64,000 nt of DNA, taken from positions 1 to 64,000 of the forward strand of contig JADIZZ010000020.1 of assembly GCA_016704535.1 (NCBI GenBank). The letters are read 5' to 3'. The notes beneath the pieces were generated by a model, which ran no database searches, was not told the origin of the DNA, and saw only the letters and a program-made list of their open reading frames with translations. Below, piece after piece: positions 7,697 through 15,497 of this stretch. The position numbers and the translations under genes are program-made. Source of the DNA: Betaproteobacteria bacterium (GTDB lineage Bacteria > Pseudomonadota > Gammaproteobacteria > Burkholderiales > Burkholderiaceae_C). Positions within the stretch are counted from its first letter, which is position 1. Every line of letters begins with the position of its first letter.

Positions 7697-7849
7697 GCCT
7701 AACCCCTCGGTCAAGCCGAGCACCAGCGGCGGGCCACCAGGCCCCAGCCACAGGTACGGTGTACATCTTCTGTGGCCGGGGCCTGGCGTCCCACGGTCGG
7801 TGCCGGCTTGCCACGGTCGGTGCCGGCTTGCTTAGCTCGAACGTTAGGC
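7697..7849 (+). repeat. attC recombination site with internal duplication; last of the array
   Basis: It runs from GCCTAAC to GTTAGGC, 153 bp. It is longer than its neighbours because a 20-bp unit (7791-7810) is repeated exactly at 7811-7830. Without that extra unit the site would be 133 bp, like the rest. No further attC was found to the right, so this appears to be the distal end of the array. Confidence 0.87.
7791..7830. repeat. Exact 20-bp tandem duplication inside attC
   Basis: The unit CCACGGTCGGTGCCGGCTTG occurs twice head to tail. It covers the right-hand arm including the L' box GCCGGCTT, so the folded site could pair in two registers. Confidence 0.9.
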
Positions 7850-7918
7850 TGCGCAACCCATCAGCCTCCCTAATCAGGGGTCTCGTGCCGCAACTCGACT
7901 ACTGAGCAGCGTCCGTCA

Positions 7919-7936
7919 GGTCGCTGCGCAGCGACC
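7919..7936. repeat. Perfect 18-bp palindrome upstream of the glycine-zipper gene
   Basis: GGTCGCTGCGCAGCGACC is self-complementary. A wider inverted pair (CAGGGGTC at about 7875 and GACCCCTG at 7932) surrounds it. It lies in the 209-bp gap after the last attC. No T-run follows, so it is not an obvious terminator. A second small palindrome, CTTACAG-CT-CTGTAAG, lies near 7955. Role unknown. Confidence 0.6.
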
Positions 7937-8058
7937 CCTGAACTCGGCATGTTGTCTTACAGCTCTGTAAGTCATATGCCGGCATTCTTGGCTTCCAAGT
8001 GCCCTCATAGTCTTGATATTCGGCGGTAAGACCGCTGCCCTCACTCTAGGAGAAGACT

Positions 8059-8271
8059 ATGAATGGCCTGACTTCACGATTCGCTTTGGCCGCCGGCTTG
8101 TTGGCAATACTCCTTGCTACTGGCTGCTCGAGCATGAGCAAGGACACTGCAATTGGAGCCGGCATTGGCGGCGTGACAGGAGCCGTGCTGACAGACGGAA
8201 GCCCTGCGGGTGCCGCCGTTGGCGCAGTCGTCGGCGGCGTCATTGGTAACGAGGTTGACAAGAAGAAGTAG
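8059..8271 (+). CDS. Glycine-zipper lipoprotein (OsmB-like)
   Basis: A 70-residue protein. A signal peptide ends in the lipobox LATGC (Cys23). After it comes a glycine-zipper hairpin, AIGAGIGGVTGAVLTDGSP followed by AGAAVGAVVGGVIGNEV, with glycines every four residues, and a basic tail DKKK. Such small envelope lipoproteins sit in the outer membrane and are often induced by osmotic or envelope stress. An AGGAGA ribosome site lies just before the ATG. It converges on the nitroreductase gene. No attC follows, so it is probably not a cassette. Confidence 0.8.
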   Translation: MNGLTSRFALAAGLLAILLATGCSSMSKDTAIGAGIGGVTGAVLTDGSPAGAAVGAVVGGVIGNEVDKKK

Positions 8272-8364
8272 CATCTGTCTGCCCGATGCGATCTCGCGTT
8301 CGCAGGGCATACCCGGGGCGTTGAGCAAGGCCTTGGCGCCGACCAACACTCTGCCCCCAGAACC

Positions 8365-9117
8365 TCAGCGCCTGTGGCCGATCGGGACGATGGCCAGCAG
8401 CTGCTCGGCCTCAGCCAGCGCCAGGCTGCGGCGCACTGCGGCTTCGTCGACAGCGCCGACAAGGGTGCCGCCCAGGCCGAGCGCGGCCGCCTGCAACAGC
8501 AGGTTCTGCGCCGCTGCGCCGGCTTCCATCGCCACGTAAGCGTCGGCACGCGCTCCATAGCGGGCCGCGGTACGCGCTGGCTGCGCAGCGATCACTACCA
8601 GCGCCGGGGCATCAGCGATCCAACGCTGGCCACGCGCGGCAATGGCCAAGGCCGCGCGCACATCGCCCGCGGCCACGCCTTGCAGGCTGTGCCCTTGCGG
8701 CAGGTAGCGATACACACCCGCAGACATGCCTTCGACGCGCCCGGCCACGAGATACAGCACCAGCGGGTAGGTCGCGCCGGCCGAAGGGGCATTGCGCTCG
8801 CCTTGCCGGCCGGTGATGCCCTGCGCCGCCCACAGCAATTGGCCCGCCTCGGCGACAGTCAGCGGCGCGACGCCGAAACCGCGCTGCGAGCGTCGCTTCG
8901 CCAACGCCGTTTCGAGCGACATCGGCCCCTGCGCCCGCGGCGAGGGCAAGGCCGACTCCGATGCCGTGGCTACATCGGGAACTGGCACCGGCGCCGCGCG
9001 TACCGCGAAGGCGGCCAGACCCACCAGCAGTGCTGCGGCGAGGGCGACAGCCCGGGTCCGGCCCGTATGGGGGGCAGTAGGCGCCATGGCGGAACAGCAC
9101 ATAGGCGTTGAGCGCAT
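8365..9117 (-). CDS. Nitroreductase-family (SagB-type) protein, exported
   Basis: A 250-residue protein with an N-terminal hydrophobic segment (AVALAAALLVGLAAFAVRA), so it is probably exported or anchored. The FMN-dependent nitroreductase fold follows: LAKRRSQRGFGVAPLTVAEAGQLLWAAQGI (phosphate-binding RRS), then NAPSAGATYPLVLYLVAG, typical of the SagB-type branch, and AGAAAQNLLLQAAALGLGGTLVG near the end. The start at 9117 was chosen for a GGAGG ribosome site 6-10 bases ahead; in-frame ATGs upstream (9237, 9309) lack better support. Substrate unknown. It is divergent from the DsrE-like gene with an FNR-like box between them. Confidence 0.7.
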   Translation of the reverse strand: MRSTPMCCSAMAPTAPHTGRTRAVALAAALLVGLAAFAVRAAPVPVPDVATASESALPSPRAQGPMSLETALAKRRSQRGFGVAPLTVAEAGQLLWAAQGITGRQGERNAPSAGATYPLVLYLVAGRVEGMSAGVYRYLPQGHSLQGVAAGDVRAALAIAARGQRWIADAPALVVIAAQPARTAARYGARADAYVAMEAGAAAQNLLLQAAALGLGGTLVGAVDEAAVRRSLALAEAEQLLAIVPIGHRR

Positions 9118-9643
9118 GCACCCCTCCGGGTGCCAGGCTGACCCAGTTGGCGCGTGGCCACGCGTGGCGTCCAGGCCCGATGCCAAGGCGCGAAGTGCAG
9201 CGGGAAAACCGCCGATCGGAATCACGGGGTTCTTCATCGTGAGCCTTCGCTGCAAGCCGCCTTTACGTGAATGGGCGATGGCAGCAACGGCAAGTTCACG
9301 ACCTGGCATGCCGACGGCGCGCGTTCACCCACACCATGGCAGAGATCGTGCCTCGCGTCGACAGATTCAAGCCGGCGCGGAAAGGCCATTGACGCACGTC
9401 AACGGCGACGCCGCGCGAGGCCGCAGCGCTGCGGCCGGTATTGCGAAATCGCAAAGTGCGGCTGTGATCGGTTCCCGCCGCTGCGCCGTTCGGGCGCGCG
9501 GGCTGCCGAGCACTCACGTGTTGCGCCGATCTGGTGGTGCGCGGCGAGCCAAGCCCTGCGCCTGGGTAGACTGCGATCGGTCGCGCCGTGAGCCCAGGCT
9601 GATTGCGGGCCGGCACCGCAACCCCAAGGCAGGAGCAGAGAAC
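9118..9643. other. 526-bp divergent intergenic region
   Basis: Lies between the nitroreductase and DsrE-like genes. Apart from the FNR-like palindrome at 9389-9402 and ribosome sites at each end, I see no gene, repeat or clear promoter. Confidence 0.6.
9389..9402. promoter_or_regulatory. FNR/ANR-like box
   Basis: TTGACGCACGTCAA is a perfect TTGAC-N4-GTCAA palindrome, close to the FNR/ANR consensus TTGAT-N4-ATCAA. It lies 272 bp from the nitroreductase start and 242 bp from the DsrE-like start, so it could serve either. Assignment to an FNR-family regulator is inference. Confidence 0.45.
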
Positions 9644-10147
9644 ATGTCGAACCCACGCCGTCGCTGGCTGAGCCGCTGGCCGATCGTCGGCGCCGCGCTG
9701 GCAGGCAGCGTGGCCGTGGCCGCTCCCGCGCGCCCGGCGACGCCTGCAACGGCAGCCAAGGAGCCGCGCATGCCAGGCGACCCGCCCGAGCACCGCATCG
9801 TCTACCAGCTCAACGAGGCCGACCCGGCCTACATCGAGCACATCCTCGTCTCGGTGGGTGCGCTGATCGGCAAGTACGAGGACAACGTGGCCGTCGTGGT
9901 CGTCGCCTTCGGCCCCGGCATCCACCTGCTGGCGCGCAAGCCGCGACGGCCGGTGCCGGAGGCCTTGCGCGACCGCGCCGCCAGCCAGGCGCGCGACTAC
10001 GGCGTGCGCTTCGTGGCCTGCGGCAACACGATGAAGACGCAGAACTGGACGGCCGCCGACATGCAGCCATTCGCGCAGGTCGAGGAAGTGGGCGCCGCCG
10101 TGATCATGGAACTGCAGGAGCAGGGTTACGCCTACCTGGCCTGGTAG
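9644..10147 (+). CDS. DsrE/DsrF-like family protein, exported
   Basis: A 167-residue protein with a signal-like N-terminus (RWPIVGAALAGSVAVAAPARPA). The mature part has the DsrE fold: HRIVYQLNEADPAYIEHILVSVGALI, then VAVVVVAFGPGIHLLARK, and YGVRFVACGNTMKTQNW with one conserved cysteine, as in many DsrE-like proteins. DsrE proteins handle sulfur transfer or act in unknown redox roles; this exported form is uncharacterised. An AGGAG ribosome site precedes the ATG. Confidence 0.75.
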   Translation: MSNPRRRWLSRWPIVGAALAGSVAVAAPARPATPATAAKEPRMPGDPPEHRIVYQLNEADPAYIEHILVSVGALIGKYEDNVAVVVVAFGPGIHLLARKPRRPVPEALRDRAASQARDYGVRFVACGNTMKTQNWTAADMQPFAQVEEVGAAVIMELQEQGYAYLAW

Positions 10148-10231
10148 GGCGGGCGCGACGCCGGCCGCGTCTTGCGCCGTGCCGCCTGCTGCGACAACGC
10201 CGTCTTGCCGGGCGGGCCCGGCCCGATGGTC

Positions 10232-10852
10232 TTACCCCGGCGTCGCCAGTCCGGCCAGGTGCACGTCGATCGCCTGTGTGCCCACGCGCTGCAGGTCGAA
10301 GCCGGCGGGGTCGATCAGCCAGTTGTGGATCAGGCCGTCGATCAGCGCGTGCAGGCCGATGGCCAGGTGCGCGGCGGGCAGGGCAGTGGTGACTTCGCCC
10401 CGGACCTGCCCGCGCTGCAACTGGCGCCCCAGCCGAGTGCGGTAGGCGGCGCGGATCTCCAGGCGGCGTTTGCGCATCGCGCGCAGTTCTTCCACATCCT
10501 CGCACTTGTGCAGGGCGATCTCCAGCACCCGGCGTACCTGAGCGTCCTGCGTGACGCTCGTCAGCGCCTCCAGCAGACGCTGGCGCAGCGCCGGCAGCAC
10601 CGGCTGGCCGTTGTCGCCGTCGAGCGCGGCGCTGGCTTGCTCCATGGGCAGGATCACGCGGTCCATCATCGCGTTGAAGACGTCGCCCTTGTCCTTGAAG
10701 TGCCAGTACACCGCCCCGCGCGTGACGCCGGCCGCGGCGGCCACGTCCTGCAGCGAGGTGCGTGAGACCCCTTCCGTCTGGAACACCCGCTCGGCGGCAT
10801 CGAGAATGCGGCTTCGGGTGGCCTGGGCCTCTTCCTTGGTCTTGCGTGGCAT
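10232..10852 (-). CDS. acrR: TetR-family repressor of the RND efflux operon (AcrR-like)
   Basis: A 206-residue protein. The N-terminal helix-turn-helix is clear: RSRILDAAERVFQTEGVSRT, LQDVAAAAGVTRGAVYWHFKDKGDVFNAMMDRV. The C-terminal part (residues 60-200) is the AcrR-type ligand-binding domain. It is divergent from the efflux operon, with a palindromic operator in the 216-bp gap. By family precedent it represses the pump and its own gene until a drug or other hydrophobic ligand binds. The start at 10852 (MPRKTKEEAQATR) is the standard AcrR beginning; a longer frame upstream would run through the operator. Confidence 0.88.
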   Translation of the reverse strand: MPRKTKEEAQATRSRILDAAERVFQTEGVSRTSLQDVAAAAGVTRGAVYWHFKDKGDVFNAMMDRVILPMEQASAALDGDNGQPVLPALRQRLLEALTSVTQDAQVRRVLEIALHKCEDVEELRAMRKRRLEIRAAYRTRLGRQLQRGQVRGEVTTALPAAHLAIGLHALIDGLIHNWLIDPAGFDLQRVGTQAIDVHLAGLATPG

Positions 10853-10881
10853 GGGATGGGGGGAGTGATGCAGGCTTGAAG

Positions 10882-10906
10882 CATACATCCAAGAACGTAT
10901 GTATAC
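10882..10906. promoter_or_regulatory. Palindromic TetR/AcrR operator
   Basis: The sequence contains CATACAT and ATGTATAC arms around a short centre (ATACAT-N10-ATGTAT). This closely resembles the E. coli acrAB operator, where TACATACAT is paired with ATGTATGTA. It lies 30 bp upstream of the repressor start and before the pump operon, so binding would silence both. Confidence 0.75.
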
Positions 10907-11068
10907 TTTCGCCGGTTTCTTGTCTTTGCCTCCTGGTTTTCCCGCGGCTGCGCCCGCGCAATGCCCGATGCATCGCGCTGCGCGCAAGTCCTGGCGTCAC
11001 TTCGTGTGGGTGCCATCTGCTGTCGCGCGCAAGCCTCCAGCCCGTCCGATTCGAGGTTCCACCCCGTG

Positions 11069-12316
11069 ATGCAACACACCGTCGCCGTCGGCCAATTCCT
11101 GTCCTCCGTGATGCGCACGGCCGTGCCGGCCCTGGCCGCGTTCGCCCTGGCGGCCTGCGGCGCGAAGGAGCCCGCGCCCGGCGCCGCCGCTGGGGCCATG
11201 CCGCCACCGCCGCCCGTGGGCGTGGTCACCGTCGCACCGAAGACCGTGGCGCTGCAGACCGAACTGCCCGGGCGCGTCGAGGCGCTGCGCACGGCGCAAG
11301 TGCGCTCGCGCGTCAACGGCGTGGTGCTGAAGCGTCAGTTCAGCGAAGGCAGCGAGGTGCGCGCCGGCCAGCCGCTCTTCCTGATCGACCCCACGCCCTA
11401 CCAGGCGGCGCTCGACATCGCGGCCGCGCAACTGGCGCGTGCCCGGGCCGGCTTGGCGCAGGCCACGGTCACGGCCGAGCGCTACAAGCCGCTGGCCGAA
11501 GCGCGGGCCATCAGTCAGCAGGACTACGCCAACGCGTTGGCGGCGCAGCAGCTCGCCGCGGCCGACGTCGCCGCCGGTAGCGCCGCCGTGCAGGCCGCCC
11601 GCATCAACCTGGGCTACACGCAGGTGACGGCGCCCATCGCCGGGCGCATCGGCCGCGCGCTGGTCACCGAGGGTGCGCTGGTCAGCGCGGCCGAGGCCAC
11701 GCAGCTGGCGCTGGTGCAGCAGACCAATGTCGTCTACGTGAACTTCACGCAGAGCAGCGCCGAACTGCTGCGCCTGCGCAAGGCCATCGCCGCGCAGCAG
11801 TTGCGCAAGGCGGGCGGTGACGCTGTGGCCGTGCAGGTGGTGCTGGAAGACGGCAGCCTGTTGCCGCGCCCGGGCAAGCTGCTGTTCAGCGACCTGACTG
11901 TCGACGCCACCACCGGCCAGGTGACGCTGCGCGCCGAAGTGCCCAACGCCGAGGGCCTGCTGCTGCCCGGCCAGTACGTGCGCGTGCGCCTGTCGCAGGC
12001 CGAACTGCCCGGCGGCGTGCTGCTGCCGCAGCAGGCGGTGACGCGAACCCAGCAGGGCGACACCGTGCTCGTCGTCGGAGAAGGCAACAAGCCCGGCCCG
12101 CGCCCGGTGAAGGTGCGCCAGGGCCAGGACGGCCAGTGGGTCATCACCGAAGGCCTGAGCGCCGGCGACAAGGTCATCGTCGACGGCTTCCAGAAGATGT
12201 TCGTGCCCGGCGCGCCGGTGACGCCGGTGCCGTGGACCAAGCCCGGCGCAGCGGTGCCCGCCACCGGCGCTTCCGCCGTCGCTGCATCAGGCCCGGCTTC
12301 CGCCGCGCCGAAGTAG
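11069..12316 (+). CDS. acrA: RND efflux periplasmic adaptor (membrane fusion) lipoprotein
   Basis: A 415-residue adaptor that links the inner-membrane pump to the outer-membrane channel. A lipoprotein signal ends LAAC (Cys30). Domains in order: lipoyl-like half motifs (ELPGRVEALRTAQVRSRVNGVVLKRQFSEGSEVRAGQPLFLIDP), an alpha-helical hairpin (about 115-185), the second lipoyl half (INLGYTQVTAPIAGRIGRALVTEGALV), then beta-barrel and membrane-proximal domains. The start at 11069 or the ATG at 11111 (giving Cys16) are both possible. A longer frame from 10961 has no signal sequence and is unlikely. First gene of an acrAB-oprM type operon, 15 bp before the pump. Confidence 0.9.
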   Translation: MQHTVAVGQFLSSVMRTAVPALAAFALAACGAKEPAPGAAAGAMPPPPPVGVVTVAPKTVALQTELPGRVEALRTAQVRSRVNGVVLKRQFSEGSEVRAGQPLFLIDPTPYQAALDIAAAQLARARAGLAQATVTAERYKPLAEARAISQQDYANALAAQQLAAADVAAGSAAVQAARINLGYTQVTAPIAGRIGRALVTEGALVSAAEATQLALVQQTNVVYVNFTQSSAELLRLRKAIAAQQLRKAGGDAVAVQVVLEDGSLLPRPGKLLFSDLTVDATTGQVTLRAEVPNAEGLLLPGQYVRVRLSQAELPGGVLLPQQAVTRTQQGDTVLVVGEGNKPGPRPVKVRQGQDGQWVITEGLSAGDKVIVDGFQKMFVPGAPVTPVPWTKPGAAVPATGASAVAASGPASAAPK

Positions 12317-12331
12317 GCGGGGCCGCTCAAC

Positions 12332-15300
12332 ATGGCCGCCTTCTTCATCGAACGCCCCATCTTCGCGTGGGTCATCGCGCTCTTCGTGCTGGTGCTGGGC
12401 GGTGTCTCGATCACGCAGCTGCCGGTGGCGCAATACCCGCCGGTGGCGCCGCCGTCCATCGTCATCACCGCCGTCTATCCGGGCGCTTCGGCGCAGACGC
12501 TGGAAGACAGCGTGCTGGCCGTCGTCGAACAGGAGATGAACGGCGCGCCCGGCCTGATCTACGTCGAGAGCGTGTCCCAGGCCAACGGCAGCGGCACCAT
12601 CACGCTGAGCTTCCAGCCCGGTACCAACCCCGACCTGGCACAGGTGGACGTGCAGAACCGCCTGGGCCGCGCGACGCCGCGCCTGCCGTCGGCGGTGACG
12701 CAGCAGGGCGTGCGCGTCGACAAGGCGCGCAGCAACTTCCTGCTCTTCACCATCCTGTCCAGCACCAACCCGGCCTACGACCCTATCGCCCTGGGCGACT
12801 ATGCGGCGCGCAACGTGCTGCCCGAACTGCAGCGTGTGCCGGGTGTCGGCCAGGCGCAGCTCTTCGGCACCGAGCGTGCGATGCGCGTGTGGATCGACCC
12901 GGCCAAGTTGCAGGGCGTGAACCTGTCCAGCAACGACGTGGTGGCGGCCATCCGCGCGCAGAACGCCCAGGTGGCGGCCGGTGCCATCGGTGAACTGCCG
13001 AACGTGGCGGGGCAGGGCATCGCCGCGACGGTGGTGGTCAGCGGCCAGCTCGGCACGGTCGAGCAGTTCGGCAACATCGCGCTGCGCGCCAATGCCGACG
13101 GCAGCACGGTGCGGCTGCGCGACGTGGCGCGCATCGAGCTCGGTGCGCAGAGCTACGCCACGTCGGCGCGGCTGAACGGCAAGCCGTCCACCGGCATCGG
13201 CGTGCAGCTGGCGCCCACCGGCAACGCGCTGGCCACCGCAGCGGCTGTGCGCGCGAAGATGGAGCAGCTGCAGACCTACTTCCCGCAGGGCGTGAGCTAC
13301 AGCGTGCCCTACGACAGCTCGCGCTTCGTGAAGATCTCGATCAGCCAGGTTGCCGAAACGCTGATCGAAGCCGTGGTGCTGGTCTTCCTGGTGATGTTCC
13401 TGTTCCTGCAGAACTTCCGCTACACCATCATCCCCACCATCGTGGTGCCGGTGGCGCTGCTGGGCACCTTCGCGGTGCTGCTGGCCTTGGGCTTCTCGAT
13501 CAACGTGCTGACGATGTTCGGCATGGTGCTGGTGATCGGCATCGTCGTCGACGACGCCATCGTGGTGGTCGAGAACGTCGAGCGCATCATGAGCGAGGAA
13601 GGCCTGCCGCCGCGCGAGGCCACGCGCAAGGCGATGGGCCAGATCCAAGGCGCCATCATCGGCGTCACGGTGGTGCTGATCTCGGTCTTCGTGCCGCTGG
13701 CCTTCTTCGCCGGTTCGGTCGGCAACATCTACCGCCAGTTCGCGGCCGTGATGGTGGCCAGCATCGGTTTCTCGGCGTTCATGGCGCTGAGCCTGACGCC
13801 GGCGCTGTGCGCCACGCTGCTCAAGCCCGTCGACGCCGGCCACCACCTTGAAAAGCGCGGCTTCTTCGGCGCCTTCAACCGCCTGTTCAAGCGCACGGCC
13901 AAGGGTTACGAGAGCCTGGTCGCGCGCATGCTGAAGAAGGCCTTGCGCTACCTGATCATCTACGCCGCCATCATCGGCGTCGTCGGCTGGGTCTACCTGC
14001 GCCTGCCGGCGAGTTTCCTGCCCGCGGAAGACCAGGGCACGATGCTCGTCAACGTGCAGCTGCCGCCGGGTGCGACGCAGGAACGCACACGCGCGGTGAT
14101 GGAGCAGGTCGAGGCCTTCATGCTCAAGCAGCCCGAGGTGCAGAGCATGGTCGGCGTGCTGGGCTTCAGCTTCAGCGGCCAGGGCCAGAACGCCGCGCTG
14201 GCCTTCGTGACGCTGAAGGACTGGAAGGACCGCCCGAAACCCGAGAACAGCGCACAGGCGCTGGCCGGCCGCGCCTTCGGCGGGCTGATGGGCATCCGCG
14301 ACGCCTTCATCTTTCCGCTCAGCCCGCCGCCCATCCCCGAGCTGGGCACGGCCTCGGGTTTCAGCTTCCGCCTGCAGGACCGCGCCGGCCTCGGCCACGA
14401 CGCGCTGGTGGCCGCGCGCAACCAGCTGCTGGGCATGGCCGGCAAGAGCAAGGTGCTGAGCCAGGTGCGCCCCGACGGCCTGGAAGACGCACCGCAGCTG
14501 CAGATCGACATCGACCGCGACAAGGCCGCCGCCCTGGGCGTGGGCTTCGACAGCATCAGCGCCACCATCGGCACAGCGCTGGGTTCGGCCTACGTCAACG
14601 ACTTCCCCAACGCCGGCCGCCTGCAGCGCGTGGTGGTGCAGGCCGACGCACCGGCGCGCATGCAGCCCGAAGACCTGCTCAAGCTCAACGCCAGCAACAG
14701 CCGCGGCCAGCCGGTGCCGCTGGCGGCCTTCGCGAGCACGCGCTGGGTGACCGGCGCGATGCAGACCGTGCGCTACAACGGCTATCCGGCGATGCGCATC
14801 GGCGGCGGTGCCGCACCGGGCTACAGCACCGGTGACGCCATCGCCGAGATGGAACGCCTGGCGGCGCAGCTGCCCGCCGGCTTCGGCTACGAATGGACCG
14901 GGCTGTCGCGCGAAGAGAAGCTGGCCGGCTCGCAGGCCATGGTGCTCTACGGCTTCGCGATCCTGGCCGTCTTCCTGTGCCTGGCGGCGCTGTACGAAAG
15001 CTGGAGCATCCCGTTCGCGGTGATCCTGGTGGTGCCGCTGGGGGTGCTGGGGGTCGTGCTCGCCACGCTGTTCCGCGGTTATGCCAACGACGTCTACTTC
15101 CAGGTCGGCCTGATCACCATCATCGGCCTGTCGGCGAAAAACGCGATCCTGATCATCGAGTTCGCGAAAGACCTGCAGGCCCAGGGCAAGGGCGCGGTCG
15201 AAGCCGCGCTGGAAGCCGCGCACCTGCGCTTCCGGCCCATCCTGATGACCTCGATGGCCTTCATCCTGGGCGTGATGCCGCTCTTCCTGGCCAGCGGCGC

Positions 15301-15496
15301 CGGCTCGTCCAGCCAGCGTGCCATCGGCACCGGCGTCGTCGGCGGCATGATCACCGCGGTGGTGCTGGCGGTGTTCTTCGTGCCGCTGTTCTTCGTCGTC
15401 GTGCGGCGCTTCGTCCAGCCCAGCCAGAGGCAGCTGATGCACGATGCGCACAAGGAGCCCAACCTGAACCTGCATCCGCCCGTGGAGGACCGCTGA
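12332..15496 (+). CDS. acrB: RND multidrug efflux permease (AcrB/MexB type, HAE1)
   Basis: A 1054-residue inner-membrane proton/drug antiporter, typical HAE1 length. It opens AAFFIERPIFAWVIALFVLVLG. The proton-relay aspartates in TM4 are in GIVVDDAIVVVENVERI, and the TM10 lysine region reads GLITIIGLSAKNAILIIEF. Two large periplasmic loops (about 35-330 and 560-870) carry porter and docking domains. The C-terminus is GTGVVGGMITAVVLAVFFVPLFFVVVRRF. The drug spectrum cannot be read from sequence; AcrB/MexB relatives export many hydrophobic drugs. It is followed after 1 bp by the outer-membrane channel gene. Confidence 0.95.
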   Translation: MAAFFIERPIFAWVIALFVLVLGGVSITQLPVAQYPPVAPPSIVITAVYPGASAQTLEDSVLAVVEQEMNGAPGLIYVESVSQANGSGTITLSFQPGTNPDLAQVDVQNRLGRATPRLPSAVTQQGVRVDKARSNFLLFTILSSTNPAYDPIALGDYAARNVLPELQRVPGVGQAQLFGTERAMRVWIDPAKLQGVNLSSNDVVAAIRAQNAQVAAGAIGELPNVAGQGIAATVVVSGQLGTVEQFGNIALRANADGSTVRLRDVARIELGAQSYATSARLNGKPSTGIGVQLAPTGNALATAAAVRAKMEQLQTYFPQGVSYSVPYDSSRFVKISISQVAETLIEAVVLVFLVMFLFLQNFRYTIIPTIVVPVALLGTFAVLLALGFSINVLTMFGMVLVIGIVVDDAIVVVENVERIMSEEGLPPREATRKAMGQIQGAIIGVTVVLISVFVPLAFFAGSVGNIYRQFAAVMVASIGFSAFMALSLTPALCATLLKPVDAGHHLEKRGFFGAFNRLFKRTAKGYESLVARMLKKALRYLIIYAAIIGVVGWVYLRLPASFLPAEDQGTMLVNVQLPPGATQERTRAVMEQVEAFMLKQPEVQSMVGVLGFSFSGQGQNAALAFVTLKDWKDRPKPENSAQALAGRAFGGLMGIRDAFIFPLSPPPIPELGTASGFSFRLQDRAGLGHDALVAARNQLLGMAGKSKVLSQVRPDGLEDAPQLQIDIDRDKAAALGVGFDSISATIGTALGSAYVNDFPNAGRLQRVVVQADAPARMQPEDLLKLNASNSRGQPVPLAAFASTRWVTGAMQTVRYNGYPAMRIGGGAAPGYSTGDAIAEMERLAAQLPAGFGYEWTGLSREEKLAGSQAMVLYGFAILAVFLCLAALYESWSIPFAVILVVPLGVLGVVLATLFRGYANDVYFQVGLITIIGLSAKNAILIIEFAKDLQAQGKGAVEAALEAAHLRFRPILMTSMAFILGVMPLFLASGAGSSSQRAIGTGVVGGMITAVVLAVFFVPLFFVVVRRFVQPSQRQLMHDAHKEPNLNLHPPVEDR

Positions 15497-15497
15497 C

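Noticed and set aside
1599..7849. CRISPR array, because of the repeated GTTAGGC elements
   Set aside because: Repeats are 0.5-2 kb apart, flank genes and are long imperfect palindromes. They fit attC sites, not CRISPR repeats.
8059..8271. Glycine-zipper gene as a sixth integron cassette
   Set aside because: No attC follows the gene, and the gap between the last attC and the gene is about 209 bp, longer than for other cassettes. It could still be a final cassette with a lost attC.
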